From an uncultured Clostridia bacterium (lineage in GTDB: Bacteria > Bacillota > Clostridia > TANB77 > CAG-508), in assembly GCA_948678575.1 (NCBI GenBank), contig CAPPGO010000004.1, positions 62,001 to 126,000 on the forward strand: a stretch of 64,000 nt of DNA, written 5' to 3'. Below the pieces are notes generated by a model. That model was not told where the DNA came from. It was given only the letters and a program-made list of their open reading frames with translations, and did not search any database. The position numbers were made by a program, and so were the translations under genes. Each line of letters begins with the position of its first letter. Position 1 is the first letter of the stretch. Below are positions 26,575 through 34,304 of the stretch, in pieces.

Positions 26575-26627
26575 AAAAACACTTTTTAACAATATATAAA
26601 TATTATATATTGTTAAAAAGTGTTTTT
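26574..26627 (-). terminator. Long intrinsic terminator after the AraC-type gene
   Basis: A hairpin of more than 20 bp (arms about 26575-26597 and 26604-26626) with a short AT loop. It separates the regulator gene at 26658 from the exporter operon. Confidence 0.8.
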
Positions 26628-26657
26628 CTTAATTTTTTTAATATCAATTTTATTAAG

Positions 26658-27485
26658 TTATTTGACAGCAATACATATCTCACAAGTATCTTTATAATAT
26701 ATTTCAAGTTCTGGATAATTCAATATTTCTTTATACTTAGATGAAGGTAACCACTTTGTATAAATTGTATTATATAATTTCAAAATATCTACTTGTTTTT
26801 TATTATCTAACTTAAAACAAGCCCAAGTAGCTTTTGGTATCTCTAAACTTACAAAATCTTTTCTAGGTGTTTTTCCCAAAATGTAATACTTAAATTTTGT
26901 CGATATTTCATCATTATATATGTCTGCTGATGAGCCATAGTAAAGTTCTTTTCCATCACTATTCTCTATAATAAAGTCTAATATTTTTTTATTTCTAGCT
27001 TTGTCATATAAATTTTTAATAGCTTGACTATTTTCATTTGATATTACTCCTGTTGTTATACCATACAATTTTAAATTATCTAGCTTTATTACTCTATATT
27101 CTAATTCATCTATAACATCTATTGTAGGTTTAAATTCTATTTTAGGAAAAGTTTTTATAGATACTTTTGTTTTTCTTAAATTTTGTGGACTTACTCCATG
27201 CATTTTTTTAAAAGAATTTGAAAATGATATAGGAGAATCATATTGGTATTTTAAAGATAAATCTATTATTTTAATATCTGTTTTTAAAAGTTCTTCTGCT
27301 GCATTACTAAGTCTCCTTTTTCTTATATAATCTGTTAGTGTTATATTAGTTAAAAATACAAAAATTCTCTGCAAAGTATAACTTGAAGTTCCTACCATCT
27401 TAGCTAAAGCTCTAAAATCTATCTTTTTAGTTAGATTTTTTTCAATTTCTTCTATAACATCATTTAGATTATCATAATAGTTCAT
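26658..27485 (-). CDS. AraC-type regulator with GyrI-like effector domain
   Basis: A 275-aa regulator. Residues 1 to about 105 contain the two helix-turn-helix motifs of the AraC family (FRALAKMVGTSSYTLQRIF and DLSLKYQYDSPISFSNSFKKMHGVSPQNLRK). The C-terminal 150 residues are a GyrI/SOUL-like effector-binding fold, with the typical FVSLEIPKATWACFKL and KWLPSSKY. Members sense amphiphilic drugs or similar ligands. The position beside an ABC exporter operon suggests it controls it, although a strong terminator divides them. Confidence 0.9.
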   Translation of the reverse strand: MNYYDNLNDVIEEIEKNLTKKIDFRALAKMVGTSSYTLQRIFVFLTNITLTDYIRKRRLSNAAEELLKTDIKIIDLSLKYQYDSPISFSNSFKKMHGVSPQNLRKTKVSIKTFPKIEFKPTIDVIDELEYRVIKLDNLKLYGITTGVISNENSQAIKNLYDKARNKKILDFIIENSDGKELYYGSSADIYNDEISTKFKYYILGKTPRKDFVSLEIPKATWACFKLDNKKQVDILKLYNTIYTKWLPSSKYKEILNYPELEIYYKDTCEICIAVK

Positions 27486-27552
27486 TTATTTTCTCCTAAT
27501 TTATCTATTGACTATTACATTTTATCATATTATCATCACTTTTTCAATTTCA

Positions 27553-27587
27553 AAAAAACAAAAACTCGTATTTTAAAATACGAGTTT
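27553..27587 (-). terminator. Terminator of the rpsF-ssb-rpsR operon
   Basis: A perfect 13-bp stem (27562-27574 with 27575-27587, effectively a palindrome) 10 bases behind the rpsR stop, followed by a T-rich tract. Confidence 0.8.
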
Positions 27588-27597
27588 AAACGGATAA

Positions 27598-27879
27598 CTA
27601 GTCTTGTGTATAAGGAATAATTGCAATATGTCTTCCTCTTTTTACAGCTGTTGTAATAGTTCTTTGATGTCTTGCGCAAGCACCTGTTGCTCTTCTTGGT
27701 AATATTTTACCTTTTTCATTAATGAATTTTTTTAGTTGTTCTGCGTTTTTATAATCTAATTCAAAGTTTTTATCTCCACATAATGGACATACTTTTTTTC
27801 TTATTTTTCTAAACTTTGGATTGTAATCATCATCTTGATTATTTCTATTTCTTCTATTTGCTTGTTTTTTATCTGCCAT
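27598..27879 (-). CDS. rpsR: Ribosomal protein S18
   Basis: A 93-aa S18 with the conserved block KFINEKGKILPRRATGACARHQR and TTAVKRGRHIAIIPY. It has the zinc-binding form: CPLC and CARH. The ATG at 27879 is used because GGAGG lies 9 bases upstream; an in-frame TTG two codons earlier is less likely. It closes the rpsF-ssb-rpsR operon. Confidence 0.97.
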   Translation of the reverse strand: MADKKQANRRNRNNQDDDYNPKFRKIRKKVCPLCGDKNFELDYKNAEQLKKFINEKGKILPRRATGACARHQRTITTAVKRGRHIAIIPYTQD

Positions 27880-27911
27880 TTTCAAAAACCTCCAATCTTT
27901 TTAAAATTAAT

Positions 27912-28340
27912 CTAGAATGGTAAATCATCATCTGAGGAATCTACTTGAAAGTCTGCACTTTGTGCAAGTGAACTTCCGAATGAGTTTTCGAATCCTTGTG
28001 AAGATGCACCTTCTCCATCTCTTCTACTATCTGCAAAATATGCTTCTTCTGCTATGACCTCAGTTACATAATGTTTTTGTCCTTGTTCATCATCCCAATT
28101 ACGAGTTTGAATTCTTCCAATAACTCCAACTTGTTGACCTTTTTTAAAGTATTTGCTACAAAATTCTCCTGTTTTATTCCAAGCAACAATGTTTATAAAA
28201 TCTGCTTGTCTTTCTTCGCCTTGTTTAGCAAATCTTCTATTTACAGCCAAACTAAAAGATGCAACTAATGTATTATTTGTTTGAGTATATCTTACTTCTG
28301 GATCCCTAGTTAATCTTCCCATTAATATTACTTTGTTCAT
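27912..28340 (-). CDS. ssb: Single-stranded DNA-binding protein
   Basis: A 142-aa SSB with an N-terminal OB fold (MNKVILMGRLTRDPEVRYT, FSLAVNRRF, FINIVAWNKTGEF), a Gln/Ser-rich flexible linker and the C-terminal protein-binding tip DDDLPF. It coats ssDNA in replication and repair. The ATG at 28340 is preferred over an in-frame GTG at 28352, which is part of the ribosome site AAGGTGGAG. It lies between rpsF and rpsR as in many Firmicutes. Confidence 0.97.
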   Translation of the reverse strand: MNKVILMGRLTRDPEVRYTQTNNTLVASFSLAVNRRFAKQGEERQADFINIVAWNKTGEFCSKYFKKGQQVGVIGRIQTRNWDDEQGQKHYVTEVIAEEAYFADSRRDGEGASSQGFENSFGSSLAQSADFQVDSSDDDLPF

Positions 28341-28366
28341 CTTTTGCTCCACCTTTCAGATAGATT

Positions 28367-28654
28367 TTATTTTTCGTCTTTTCTTATAACGATGAATTTT
28401 ATAACTTCATCAGTAATTCTAAAATTTCTTTCAAGTTCTGAAATAATTTTACCATCTGATTCGAAGTTAATTAATACATAGATACCCTCAGCACATTTTT
28501 TTACTGGATAAGCTAATTTTTTCTTACCAACAACTTCTGAGCTTTCTACTTTACCATCACTATTAATTAAGTCTGAAAATTTTTGAATTAAGTCTTTAAC
28601 TCCTGCTTCTTCAACACTTGGATTAACAATGAATAATGTTTCGTATTTATTCAT
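28367..28654 (-). CDS. rpsF: Ribosomal protein S6
   Basis: A 95-aa S6 with the family N-terminus MNKYETLFIVNP and the KLAYPVKKCAEGIYVLINFE block. S6 binds S18 in the platform of the 30S subunit, which fits the shared operon. AGGAGGTGAAAAATAATG gives the start. Confidence 0.97.
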   Translation of the reverse strand: MNKYETLFIVNPSVEEAGVKDLIQKFSDLINSDGKVESSEVVGKKKLAYPVKKCAEGIYVLINFESDGKIISELERNFRITDEVIKFIVIRKDEK

Positions 28655-28740
28655 TATTTTTCACCTCCTTCTGGATTATAACCCACACCTATATAATGTA
28701 GGTAAGGAAAATAGTATTTCTACTATTTTTATGCTTCCAT

Positions 28741-28769
28741 ATTATACCACGACTTTGTCATAAATGCAA
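28741..28769 (-). promoter_or_regulatory. Promoter of rpsF-ssb-rpsR
   Basis: TTGCAT (28769-28764), a 17-base spacer and TATAAT (28746-28741). The leader of about 80 bases can form two small hairpins (around 28708-28730 and 28685-28705). Autoregulatory S6:S18 leaders are known in bacteria, but I do not see the CCG bulge motif here. Confidence 0.75.
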
Positions 28770-28805
28770 GCCTTTATATTCACATTCTAAAAAATTTAAA
28801 AACTT

Positions 28806-28838
28806 AAAAAAATCGGATATATAAATATCCGATTTAAA
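28806..28838 (-). terminator. Terminator after the prepilin-like gene
   Basis: AAATCGGATAT (28810-28820) pairs with ATATCCGATTT (28825-28835) just behind the stop codon at 28852, followed by T residues on the minus strand. Confidence 0.8.
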
Positions 28839-28851
28839 ATTATATATAATT

Positions 28852-29337
28852 TTATTTATAAGCTTCTACATCTATTTTTTGTACATTAGAATAATTTGAT
28901 GGTAATGTATAATGAATCTCTTTATTATTTGCATTTAATTTACCAATTGTAACACCTTTACTATAATATACTGTAAGTGTTTTATCATTCATAAAATAAT
29001 AATGTTCATCAGATTGTTCATTATTTAAAGAAACATTTAACAATTTATCAAAGTCTACTTTATAATATTTACCACCTTCATCATTAGGATTTTTCACTAA
29101 GTCATTTGGTAATTCAACTATTTCTTCACCTGTTTTAACTGGTGCTTCTCCATATTTTAAATAATAATTAGTTGCTTTTTCTTGTATAACAATTATATCA
29201 GCATACATATTATTCAAAGCTCTTACTTGCAAACTTGACATCGAGCTATATGAAATTGTAGTAAGTATAAGTATAAATATTACTACTGTTATTACTTCTG
29301 CCATTATAGTAATACCTTTTTGATTTTTTATATCCAT
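28852..29337 (-). CDS. Prepilin-like protein with an N-terminal methylation-type motif
   Basis: A 161-aa protein with a short basic leader (MDIKNQKG) followed by ITIMAEVITVVIFILILTTISYSSM: a type IV prepilin/pseudopilin motif, with cleavage expected after Gly8 and a Glu within the hydrophobic helix, though at +6 rather than the usual +5. The remaining 125 residues are polar and probably extracellular (repeated Tyr/Asn-rich strands). No pilus assembly ATPase or prepilin peptidase is nearby, so it would depend on genes elsewhere. It sits between spoIVFB-like and rpsF genes. Confidence 0.6.
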   Translation of the reverse strand: MDIKNQKGITIMAEVITVVIFILILTTISYSSMSSLQVRALNNMYADIIVIQEKATNYYLKYGEAPVKTGEEIVELPNDLVKNPNDEGGKYYKVDFDKLLNVSLNNEQSDEHYYFMNDKTLTVYYSKGVTIGKLNANNKEIHYTLPSNYSNVQKIDVEAYK

Positions 29338-29415
29338 AGCTTATTTTATAGCCTTTCTACTAATCTTAATATGATTTTACTATTAAACTTATTTAATTTC
29401 AATACATTTTTTAAA

Positions 29416-30033
29416 TTAACTTTTTTCTATAATTTCATATACTCTTTTTAAAGTAGCAAGTTTCTTTTCTTCAATGCTATATAAATACCACATATAAATA
29501 AGCAAAAAAAGAATTGCAAAGTTCTTTATTTTCAAAATAGCAATTGAATAAACTGCACTAATAATAAGAAGAAAGACTTTTGTAATTGTATTCATAATAA
29601 TACTTGCATTTTTATTTCCCAAGAAATTTTTTAAAACTTCTTTTAATATTTTTCCACCATCTAATGGCATAATTGGAAATAAATTAAAAATACAAAGTGC
29701 CAAATTAGTATATATTACATTTTGTATAAATTCACTTTCTAAATTACTAAAATAGAATACTATCGCACAAATTAAATTAAATATTGGTCCTGCTAAATAT
29801 GTAATAACTTTTATATATGATTTTCTTGGTTTATAAGCATACAATTGAGCTGAAAAACCAAATATATTCATGCTTATGCTTGAAACTTTAAAACCTAATA
29901 ATAATCCTACAAATATGTGAATCAATTCATGTAAAAAAATAAAAAATATAAATATTCCATAAATTTCTATTTGTGAAGTAAAGAAAAAAATTAGCATAAG
30001 TAAAATTACTTTTAAATCTATTTCTATTTTCAT
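29416..30033 (-). CDS. spoIVFB: SpoIVFB-like intramembrane metalloprotease (M50)
   Basis: A 205-aa site-2 protease with six hydrophobic segments, the zinc motif HELIH (about residues 35-39) within a helix, and the third ligand motif NLFPIMPLDGG (about 116-126). In Bacillus, SpoIVFB cleaves pro-sigma-K in the mother cell and is held inactive by SpoIVFA/BofA. The gene directly downstream of an M23 membrane protein gene, in the order spoIVFA-spoIVFB, supports this name. GAGGAGG precedes the ATG. Confidence 0.85.
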   Translation of the reverse strand: MKIEIDLKVILLMLIFFFTSQIEIYGIFIFFIFLHELIHIFVGLLLGFKVSSISMNIFGFSAQLYAYKPRKSYIKVITYLAGPIFNLICAIVFYFSNLESEFIQNVIYTNLALCIFNLFPIMPLDGGKILKEVLKNFLGNKNASIIMNTITKVFLLIISAVYSIAILKIKNFAILFLLIYMWYLYSIEEKKLATLKRVYEIIEKS

Positions 30034-30048
30034 ATATGCCTCCTCATT

Positions 30049-30952
30049 CTAAAATTCTACAAGTCTTGAAGGGTCAATAAGTCGTTCATCAAATCTTATT
30101 TCAAAGTGTAAATGAGGGCCAGTAGAGTTTCCTGTACTTCCGTACTTTTGCTATTTCTTGTCCACTACTTACATAATCTCCTTCTTTTACTAATATCTTT
30201 GAACAATGAGCATATAAAGTCTGCGTTTTACCATTTTCTATTTTTAAATGTTTTCCATAATCTCCTTTACTAGAAACTAAAACCACGGTTCCTTCATTTG
30301 AAGCTTTTATTGAAGTACCTTTTTCAGCACCAATATCAATTCCTGTATGATATCCTGTAACGTTTTGATATACTGATTCTCTACTACCAAAAAGAGAAGT
30401 TACAGTTCCTTCTATCGGTTTTTGAAAACTGCAACTCTTCTTAATTTCTTCCACGTCTAAATCCATTTGACTTAAACTACTCACTTGTTCTTCATTAGGA
30501 ACAATATCAGGTTCAGAACTTGAAACATTTTGTTTCAAATCTCCTGAATTATTTAATTCTTGGTTTGGTGGTTCTTGTTTTGCTTCTTCTGAACTTGTAA
30601 TATTTTCAGTATTTGATTCATTTAAAATCTCGTTCGTTACACTAGTATTTTCATCATCTCCAATCAATGATTTCACTGATTTAGTCAAATTAATATTATA
30701 ATCTGATAGCATATTTAAGAATTCACTAGTGAAAATAAAGTCTTTATTTTGTACAGCTACAATTATTAAAGATAAGTTTAAAATTACTAAAAGTTCAAAA
30801 GCAATTTTAGATCCTATATAACTCTTTTTTTCTTCATTATATGGTTTGGAAACATTAGGTAAACCCATTTTTCTTCTATAATATATTTCTTCTGCTTTAC
30901 GAATTTTCTCATCGCCTCTTAAAACTTTTTCCATCGTTTTTTCCTTTCTCAA
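30049..30952 (-). CDS. SpoIVFA-like M23 peptidase, read through a CGGA site
   Basis: A 300-aa membrane protein if CGGA at 30142-30139 is read as Gly. It has one transmembrane helix (about 47-66), a Glu/Ser/Asn-rich extracytoplasmic linker, and a LytM/M23 domain: HTGIDIG gives the HxxxD ligands and YAHCS follows in the first segment (30952-30143); the last 29 residues (30138-30049) supply STGNSTGPHLHFEIRF with the HxH ligand. In triplet reading the HxH is lost. Position before spoIVFB points to SpoIVFA, although the full set of zinc ligands is unlike the inactive Bacillus SpoIVFA and could mean a SpoIIQ-like enzyme. Confidence 0.85.
30139..30142 (-). other. CGGA +1 decoding site in the M23 gene
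   Basis: In-frame CGG followed by A, preceded by GTA. Reading CGGA as Gly yields GSTGNSTGPHLHFE, the canonical M23 end. Confidence 0.85.
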
Positions 30953-30998
30953 ATCGACTTTCTAAAATATATTATATTTTTTATGAAATATTCCAAAA

Positions 30999-31307
30999 TT
31001 ATATAATTGCCAAAACTAATATTATGGAAATTAGCACTACATTAATAATTTTCAAAAATTTTATTTTTTTATTTAATTTTTCTTCCTTTGTATTTTTTTC
31101 TATATTATTAATATAATCATTAATAATATTTTCTGCTTCTTTAACACATAAACCATTTTTAAGATCTTTTTTCTCTCCATTTGAAAAATTATTCTTTACA
31201 AAATTTTCTTCGTGAATTTTCACATTCTCTTTAAAAACAACAATAGCTTCCTCCACTAAATTTGATTTAAAATTTTTAACAACAACAATATTTTTCATTT
31301 TATTCAT
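30999..31307 (-). CDS. Hypothetical small tail-anchored protein
   Basis: About 102 residues: a charged, Lys/Asn/Glu-rich helical body and a single C-terminal hydrophobic helix (last 18 residues), that is, a tail-anchored topology. A VKNFKSNLVEEAIVVFKEN segment recalls a small beta-alpha motif. No family recognised. Start set at the ATG at 31307 because AGGA is 8 bases upstream; an in-frame TTG at 31313 lies inside that spacing. It may be cotranscribed with the M23 gene 46 bases downstream, in which case a sporulation role is possible. Confidence 0.55.
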   Translation of the reverse strand: MNKMKNIVVVKNFKSNLVEEAIVVFKENVKIHEENFVKNNFSNGEKKDLKNGLCVKEAENIINDYINNIEKNTKEEKLNKKIKFLKIINVVLISIILVLAII

Positions 31308-31421
31308 AACCAAAATCCTTTCCCATTCATAAGTTTATGTATATTTTTTCCAATTTTAATATTCTTTATACAATAGTCATAATTTTTATTTAAAATAATA
31401 TATATAATCTAGGTGATTAAA

Positions 31422-31655
31422 ATGAATTCAAAAGGATTAGATTTTAGAAAAAAAGAAGTTATAAATATAAGAGATGGAAAACGTTTAGGCTATGTCCAAG
31501 ATGTTACTGCTGATTTAAAAACAGGCACTATTACTTCTATAATAGTGCCTGGTAATTCAAAAGGTTTTGGAATTTTTACTGGAAATGAAGAACTTTCTAT
31601 CCCATGGGAAGCTATAAAATGTATAAGTGATGAGATTATTTTAGTAGATATATAA
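31422..31655 (+). CDS. ylmC: YlmC/YmxH family PRC-barrel protein
   Basis: A 77-aa PRC-barrel protein (LDFRKKEVINIRDGKRLGYVQDV, then IIVPG and ELSIPWEAIKCI). YlmC/YmxH genes are common beside sigE-sigG in spore formers, as here; their biochemical role is unknown. The start at 31422 follows AGGTG by 6 bases. It is convergent with sigG, the stop codons being only one base apart, so the two transcripts must overlap. Confidence 0.9.
   Translation: MNSKGLDFRKKEVINIRDGKRLGYVQDVTADLKTGTITSIIVPGNSKGFGIFTGNEELSIPWEAIKCISDEIILVDI
31516..31551 (-). terminator. Terminator for sigG located inside ylmC
   Basis: The stem 31523-31532 with 31541-31550 (AGGCACTATT/AATAGTGCCT) is followed on the minus strand by TTTTT (31521-31517). 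It lies about 105 bases behind the sigG stop, within the coding region of convergent ylmC. On the plus strand no T-run follows. Confidence 0.6.
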
Positions 31656-31656
31656 A

Positions 31657-32433
31657 CTATTTATATAATCTTCGTATATGCTCCAAAGCACCTTTTTCTA
31701 TTCTAGAAACTTGTGCTTGCGAAATTCCTATTTCGTCTGCAACCTCCATTTGAGTTCTTCCTAAAAAGAATCTCTTGTCTATTATCATTTTTTCTTTATC
31801 ACTTAACTTTTTCATTACTTCTGAAATTGTCAAGTTTTCGGTCCACATTTCATCTGTATTTTTCTTATCTTTTATTTGGTCAAGTATATATATACTATCT
31901 CCTCCATCATTATAAACTGGTTCTTGTAAAGAAACTGGATCTTGTATAGCATCCAAACTCATAACAACTTCTTCTCTATCAACATCTAAATCTTTCGCAA
32001 TTTCATCAATAGTTGGTTCTTTACCTTTTTCTTTGGTAAGTTTTTCCTTAGATTGCAAAACTTTATATGCTAAATCTCTCACAGATCTACTAACTCTTAC
32101 CATATTATTATCTCGTAAGTATCTTCTAATTTCTCCGAATAATCATAGGTACTCCGATATGTGCTAAGTTGTATATCTAAGCTCACATCAAAATTATCTA
32201 TCGCTTTAATTAGACCAACACATCCTATTTGAAATAAATCATCTGCATTTTCTCCGTCTTCCTCCAAATCTTTGTATTACACTTAAAACAAGTCTTAAAT
32301 TTCCCTTTATTAATTCTTCACGAGCAGAAGGATCTCCATCCTTCATTTTTAAAAATAATTCTTTATTTTCTTTATTTGTTAGTACTTTTAATTTAGAGGT
32401 ATTAGTATTTGCTATTTCAACTTTGTTTATCAA
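31657..32433 (-). CDS. sigG: Sporulation sigma factor SigG with three CGGA sites
   Basis: Forespore sigma-G, 257 aa (Bacillus: 260) if three in-frame CGGA quadruplets (32256-32253, 32156-32153, 32137-32134) are each read as Gly. Segments: 32433-32257 (NKVEIANTNTSKLKVL start, region 2.1), 32252-32157 (ENADDLFQIGCVGLIKAIDNF, region 2.2-2.3), 32152-32138 (VPMII), 32133-31657 (EIRRYLRDNNMVRVSRS, region 2.4-3, and region 4 with an HTH ending IRRL). Three shifts sum to one codon, so the outer segments share a frame. Start is probably TTG at 32433, 8 bases after GGGGG; this weak start matches the non-ATG start of Bacillus sigG. Follows sigE. Confidence 0.92.
32134..32137 (-). other. CGGA +1 decoding site 3 in sigG
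   Basis: In-frame CGG then A, preceded by ATT. Gives MII-G-EIRRYL, a glycine conserved in SigG/SigF proteins. Confidence 0.85.
32153..32156 (-). other. CGGA +1 decoding site 2 in sigG
   Basis: In-frame CGG then A, preceded by TAT. Gives TY-G-VPM, where Bacillus SigG has Ala. Confidence 0.8.
32253..32256 (-). other. CGGA +1 decoding site 1 in sigG
   Basis: In-frame CGG then A, preceded by AGA. Gives R-G-ENADDL, matching the RGE of SigG. This is the only site with an SD-like GGAGG just upstream. Confidence 0.85.
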
Positions 32434-32451
32434 AATAAAAACCCCCTTTAA

Positions 32452-32496
32452 AAATAATGTTAATAACATTATTTCCAAAGAAGGTTTTTTATATAC
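32452..32496 (-). promoter_or_regulatory. Sigma-F type promoter and overlapping hairpin before sigG
   Basis: GTATA (32496-32492), a 15-base spacer and GGAAATAATG (32476-32467) match the sigma-F consensus GYWTA-N15-GGNRANANTW except the last base. A hairpin (arms 32474-32466 and 32460-32452) overlaps the -10 element, so mRNA started here lacks its 5' arm while read-through mRNA from sigE contains it. Confidence 0.7.
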
Positions 32497-32514
32497 AATA
32501 ATCGTAGTTCTTAA

Positions 32515-32521
32515 TTCGACA
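32515..32521 (-). promoter_or_regulatory. Possible Spo0A box between sigE and sigG
   Basis: The minus strand reads TGTCGAA, the 0A-box core, 15 bases behind the sigE stop. A 7-base match can arise by chance. Confidence 0.25.
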
Positions 32522-32535
32522 CTAATTCTATTATT

Positions 32536-33273
32536 TTATCCTGTTTTGCTCATAATATCTTTTTTCATTTTTTTTATGATTTTCTTCTCTAAACGAGAAA
32601 TATAACTTTGAGAAATTCCTAACATATCTGCAACTTCTTTTTGTGTTTTTTCTTCGCCATCTCTGTCAATTCCAAATCTTAAATACATTATTTCCTTCTC
32701 TCTTTTATTAAGTTTATTTATCGCAATTTTTAAAAGTTTCTTGTCAACTTCATCTTCAATTTCCTTTGAAGTTATATCATTATCTGTTCCCAAAATATCT
32801 GATAATAAAAGTTCATTTCCATCACTATCTTTATTAAGCGGTTCATCAATAGATACCTCTGATTTTAGCCTCGTAGTCCTTCTAAGTTGCATTAAAATTT
32901 CATTTTCTATACATCTTGAAGCATAAGTTGCAAGTTTAATATTTTTCCCTACATTAAAAGTGTTTATTGACTTCATTAAACCTATTGTTCCAATAGAAAT
33001 TAAATCTTCTAAATCCATGCCTGTATTTTCAAATTTTTTAGCAATATATACTACAAGTCTTAAATTTCTTTCTATTAATATTTGTTTTGCATCATAATCA
33101 TTATTAGCCAATTTTTGTAATAATTTTTCCTCTTCTTCACTATTTAAAGGTGGTGGCAGAGTTTGATTTCCGTTTATGTAAAACACTGGGAAAGTATCCA
33201 TTTCAGACCTTTTCATATACTTTTTAAAGATTTTCCAGACAAAACTTTTTATCACATTCAACATATTTGCCAT
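32536..33273 (-). CDS. sigE: Sporulation sigma factor SigE precursor
   Basis: A 245-aa mother-cell sigma factor. An N-terminal pro-region of about 25-30 residues (FVWKIFKKYMKR, amphipathic) precedes NGNQTLPPPLNSEEEEKLLQKL; the Bacillus protein is cleaved at the start of a comparable segment by SpoIIGA. Region 2 (RNLRLVVYIAKKFENTG, DLISIGTIGLMKSINTF, ATYASRCIENEILMQLR) and region 4 (EVADMLGISQSYISRLEKK) are intact. The gene begins 2 bases after the spoIIGA stop, so the protease and its substrate are coupled. Confidence 0.97.
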   Translation of the reverse strand: MANMLNVIKSFVWKIFKKYMKRSEMDTFPVFYINGNQTLPPPLNSEEEEKLLQKLANNDYDAKQILIERNLRLVVYIAKKFENTGMDLEDLISIGTIGLMKSINTFNVGKNIKLATYASRCIENEILMQLRRTTRLKSEVSIDEPLNKDSDGNELLLSDILGTDNDITSKEIEDEVDKKLLKIAINKLNKREKEIMYLRFGIDRDGEEKTQKEVADMLGISQSYISRLEKKIIKKMKKDIMSKTG

Positions 33274-33275
33274 TT

Positions 33276-34160
33276 TTAATTTTCCTCCTTTAAAATATTA
33301 ATTCCAACTAGGCTACTATACAAATTAGATTTTGAAAGTTTACCATCATAAATACCAATAACAGTATCATTTCTAACTATTGCATTTTCATCAATAACCC
33401 TTATGTAATCTGGTTTAAAACCAAGTAAAATTCCATTTTGATTTCCAAGTGAAGAAAATGGTATAATCTTAAATTTATAACTATATATATCTGCTGTATC
33501 AATCCATTTTCCAGAAACAATATTTTCAATATTATCTAAAATGTCATTATCAACTAAATTTTTCAAACTATTTTTCTCTACAATTATTACATCTTCTTTG
33601 GTAATAGGCTCTTGTAATAAATTTCCAGTATCAATCATAGATTTTACTTTTTCCACTTTGCCATGATAAAAAATTTCAATTTCACATAGCATTGATTTTT
33701 TACTAAGCCTATCTTTTACAATAATTGCAACTGATATTATAATTATGCTTCCAATTCCTGCACCGATTAAAGCTACTTTTAATGGATATGTTCCAATTAG
33801 TACACCATTTTCACTAATTATATTCTCTGGTTTTACAAAATATAAGAGCATAAATGAAGCACCGCCAAAAGTAAATGATACTAGATAAAATAGTATTATT
33901 TCTCTAATTAAATACTTTACTTTTAATGGATTAAAAGCTATTTTTACTATTACAATAGATACTAATACTTTTAATATCAAATTTTGCCAGGCACTAAGAG
34001 AAATAAAATAAGTTATTATTGAATATAGTCCACCAAATAAACTACTTAGAAGTAATTTGAATGGTTTAATTTTTACTTTTGAAATAATTGCAGTAGCAAA
34101 TAAAATTAAATAGTTCATAGCAATATTTTCAAATAATACTACATCTAAATAAATAGTCAT
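33276..34160 (-). CDS. spoIIGA: SpoIIGA, pro-sigma-E processing protease
   Basis: A 294-aa membrane aspartic protease. Five to six transmembrane helices occupy the first 155 residues (MTIYLDVVLFENIAMNYLIL is typical), and the C-terminal half holds the active-site motif MIDTGNLL (Asp near 187) of the family. SpoIIGA dimerises at the asymmetric septum and cleaves pro-sigma-E in response to SpoIIR. Directly followed by sigE. Confidence 0.96.
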   Translation of the reverse strand: MTIYLDVVLFENIAMNYLILFATAIISKVKIKPFKLLLSSLFGGLYSIITYFISLSAWQNLILKVLVSIVIVKIAFNPLKVKYLIREIILFYLVSFTFGGASFMLLYFVKPENIISENGVLIGTYPLKVALIGAGIGSIIIISVAIIVKDRLSKKSMLCEIEIFYHGKVEKVKSMIDTGNLLQEPITKEDVIIVEKNSLKNLVDNDILDNIENIVSGKWIDTADIYSYKFKIIPFSSLGNQNGILLGFKPDYIRVIDENAIVRNDTVIGIYDGKLSKSNLYSSLVGINILKEEN

Positions 34161-34240
34161 TTTTAATCTCCACTCTGAATTTTACTCTAAAACAATTCTA
34201 CTACTTGTATTATAAAAAAAATGTCAGTTTTTAAAGCACA

Positions 34241-34276
34241 AAAAAAGAAATAATCTACAAAAAAGATTATTTCTTT
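34241..34276 (-). terminator. Terminator after ftsZ
   Basis: A 13-bp stem (34244-34256 with 34264-34276) about 30 bases behind the ftsZ stop; it separates the division genes from spoIIGA. The remaining gap to spoIIGA has a TATAAT at 34214-34209 without a clear -35; I see no Spo0A box. Confidence 0.75.
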
Positions 34277-34304
34277 ACATTTTATTTTAATTTCTTAATA
34301 TACC

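Noticed and set aside
31403..31408. TATAAT before ylmC as a -10 element
   Set aside because: It ends only two bases before the ribosome site AGGTG and has no -35, so transcription would start inside the ribosome site.
32253..32262. prfB-type programmed frameshift driven by an SD-like GGAGG
   Set aside because: Only the first sigG site has such a sequence; the other seven do not, and no slippery P-site codon is shared.
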